Assembly: GCA_015523685.1 (NCBI GenBank)
Contig: WAJW01000140.1
Span: 1 to 6,375, forward strand
Length of the DNA stretch: 6,375 nucleotides
DNA from: Archaeoglobaceae archaeon
GTDB lineage: Archaea > Halobacteriota > Archaeoglobi > Archaeoglobales > JdFR-42
Direction: 5' to 3'
Positions 6,113 through 6,375 of the stretch are shown piece after piece; position 1 is the first letter of the stretch, and every line of letters starts with the position of its first letter. A program made the translations under genes and the position numbers. The notes below the pieces were generated by a model. That model had not been told where the DNA came from. It saw only the letters and a program-made list of their open reading frames with translations, and ran no database searches.

Positions 6113-6128
6113 AGAAACCTATATATAT
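6113..6128 (+). promoter_or_regulatory. BRE and TATA box of the regulator gene
   Basis: AGAAAC (6113-6118) followed by CTATATATA (6119-6128 region) fits a BRE plus TATA box. A start 25-26 bp downstream would be near 6148-6152, giving a leader of about 15-19 nt that contains the Shine-Dalgarno sequence. A short inverted repeat TCAA/TTGA (6089-6092 and 6097-6100) just upstream might bind a regulator. Confidence 0.6.
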
Positions 6129-6155
6129 CAGTTGCATGATGTGTATTATGATGAT

Positions 6156-6162
6156 GAGGTGA
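6156..6162 (+). promoter_or_regulatory. Ribosome binding site of the regulator gene
   Basis: GAGGTGA, a strong match to the archaeal anti-Shine-Dalgarno, with 4 nt to the ATG at 6167. An in-frame TGA at 6155-6157 rules out any earlier start. Confidence 0.75.
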
Positions 6163-6166
6163 AGGT

Positions 6167-6375
6167 ATGAAGGGTATAAATCATATCTTCCTGATTGACC
6201 CCCTTGTTGTGAGGTCTCTGAACAAAAGTGTACTGAGGAAAAAAATACTTCTGTACCTTTCCACCATATATCCACGGCACACATATCTTTCTGAAATTGC
6301 GAGGAATGTCAGGTCTGACCCTTCAAACGTTCTGGGATGCCTCAGGGGAATGGGGAACAGGTACAACGGCAATAG
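6167..6375 (+). CDS. Winged-helix DNA-binding regulator (3' end outside window)
   Basis: Sixty-nine codons from ATG 6167 to the right edge, without a stop: MKGINHIFLIDPLVVRSLNK and onward. Residues about 22-45 (VLRKKILLYLSTIYPRHTYL) form the first helices of a winged helix. Residues 41-61 (LSEIARNVRSDPSNVLGCLR) form the helix-turn-helix, with SDPSNVLGCLRGM as the recognition helix. The last residues seen, NRYNGN, would lead into a wing. I recognise this as a small archaeal transcription regulator type that seems multi-copy in Archaeoglobales; the regulated genes are not known. The start is firm: a strong Shine-Dalgarno sequence 4 nt upstream, an in-frame stop just before, and a TATA box at a fitting distance. 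The gene has its own promoter and is not part of the purine operon. A full member would probably run about 90-110 residues, but that is a guess. Confidence 0.85.
   Translation, partial: MKGINHIFLIDPLVVRSLNKSVLRKKILLYLSTIYPRHTYLSEIARNVRSDPSNVLGCLRGMGNRYNGN

Larger units (their letters stand above)
5675..6166. other. 492-bp intergenic region with inverted repeats and no convincing gene
   Basis: This stretch follows the purine operon and precedes the regulator. No frame holds more than about 42 codons from an ATG, and none has a good ribosome binding site. It holds a terminator-like hairpin and T-tract (5730-5775), the pairs GGGCC/GGCCC (5778-5782 and 5796-5800), CGGG/CCCG (5800-5803 and 5814-5817) and ACAGG/CCTGT (5880-5884 and 5900-5904), a 9-bp perfect inverted repeat (5971-6018), and the regulator promoter (6113-6128). 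No tRNA, RNase P or SRP signature was seen on either strand. It could hold an unrecognised structured RNA, an eroded gene or mobile-element scar, or simply spacer. Confidence 0.5.

Noticed and set aside
6147..6157. ATGATGATGA resembling a box C of a C/D guide RNA
   Set aside because: There is no box D (CTGA) at a fitting distance within a 60-nt unit, and the stretch is explained by the leader and ribosome binding site of the regulator.
6181..6372. Minus-strand open frame of 63 codons at the right edge
   Set aside because: It is antisense to the clear winged-helix coding sequence.
1..6375. CRISPR array, defence system, toxin-antitoxin pair or intact transposon
   Set aside because: No regularly spaced direct repeats, Cas, nuclease, transposase or toxin sequence was seen; the antitoxin-like look of the 87-residue protein is not enough by itself.

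Overview
The window looks like chromosomal DNA from a hyperthermophilic euryarchaeon, most likely a member of the Archaeoglobales (Archaeoglobus, Geoglobus or Ferroglobus). This rests on a cyclic 2,3-diphosphoglycerate synthetase homologue, an archaeal Zn-ribbon membrane protein (DUF2116 type), a small-type PurS/PurL/PurQ set, TATA-box promoters, and a winged-helix regulator of a type I associate with Archaeoglobales. By eye the base composition is in the mid-40s % GC. The genus is an inference; no rRNA is present to settle it.

Layout. At 1-1250 (+) lies the 3' nine-tenths or so of a cyclic 2,3-DPG synthetase-like gene, cut by the left edge. It converges on a small exported protein of unknown function at 1247-1672 (-). 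The two stop codons share the sequence TTAA inside a short palindrome. Next on the minus strand is a 63-residue Zn-ribbon/one-TM protein (1710-1901). Divergent from it, across about 100 bp holding two TATA-like boxes, starts the purine operon on the plus strand: purS (2003-2242), purL (2264-4591), purQ (4593-5414) and a short helical protein of unknown function (5411-5674). Gaps in the operon are 21 bp, then 1 bp, then a 4-bp overlap, so the four genes are almost certainly cotranscribed and the last three tightly coupled. A hairpin plus T-rich tract at 5730-5775 probably ends the transcript. The 492 bp from 5675 to 6166 hold no convincing gene but several inverted repeats. The window ends in the first 69 codons of a DNA-binding regulator that has a good TATA box and Shine-Dalgarno sequence.

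Function. PurS, PurL and PurQ together form the three-part phosphoribosylformylglycinamidine (FGAM) synthetase. PurQ releases ammonia from glutamine, PurL uses ATP and FGAR, and PurS bridges the two. All the residues I looked for in PurL and PurQ are present, so the complex should be active. The fourth operon protein is the real unknown of the cassette. I found no defence system, CRISPR array, intact mobile element or tRNA. Most of the window is ordinary housekeeping DNA. The spots worth a second look are the structured intergenic region at 5675-6166, the purine-linked helical protein, and the promoter architecture around 1900-2010.
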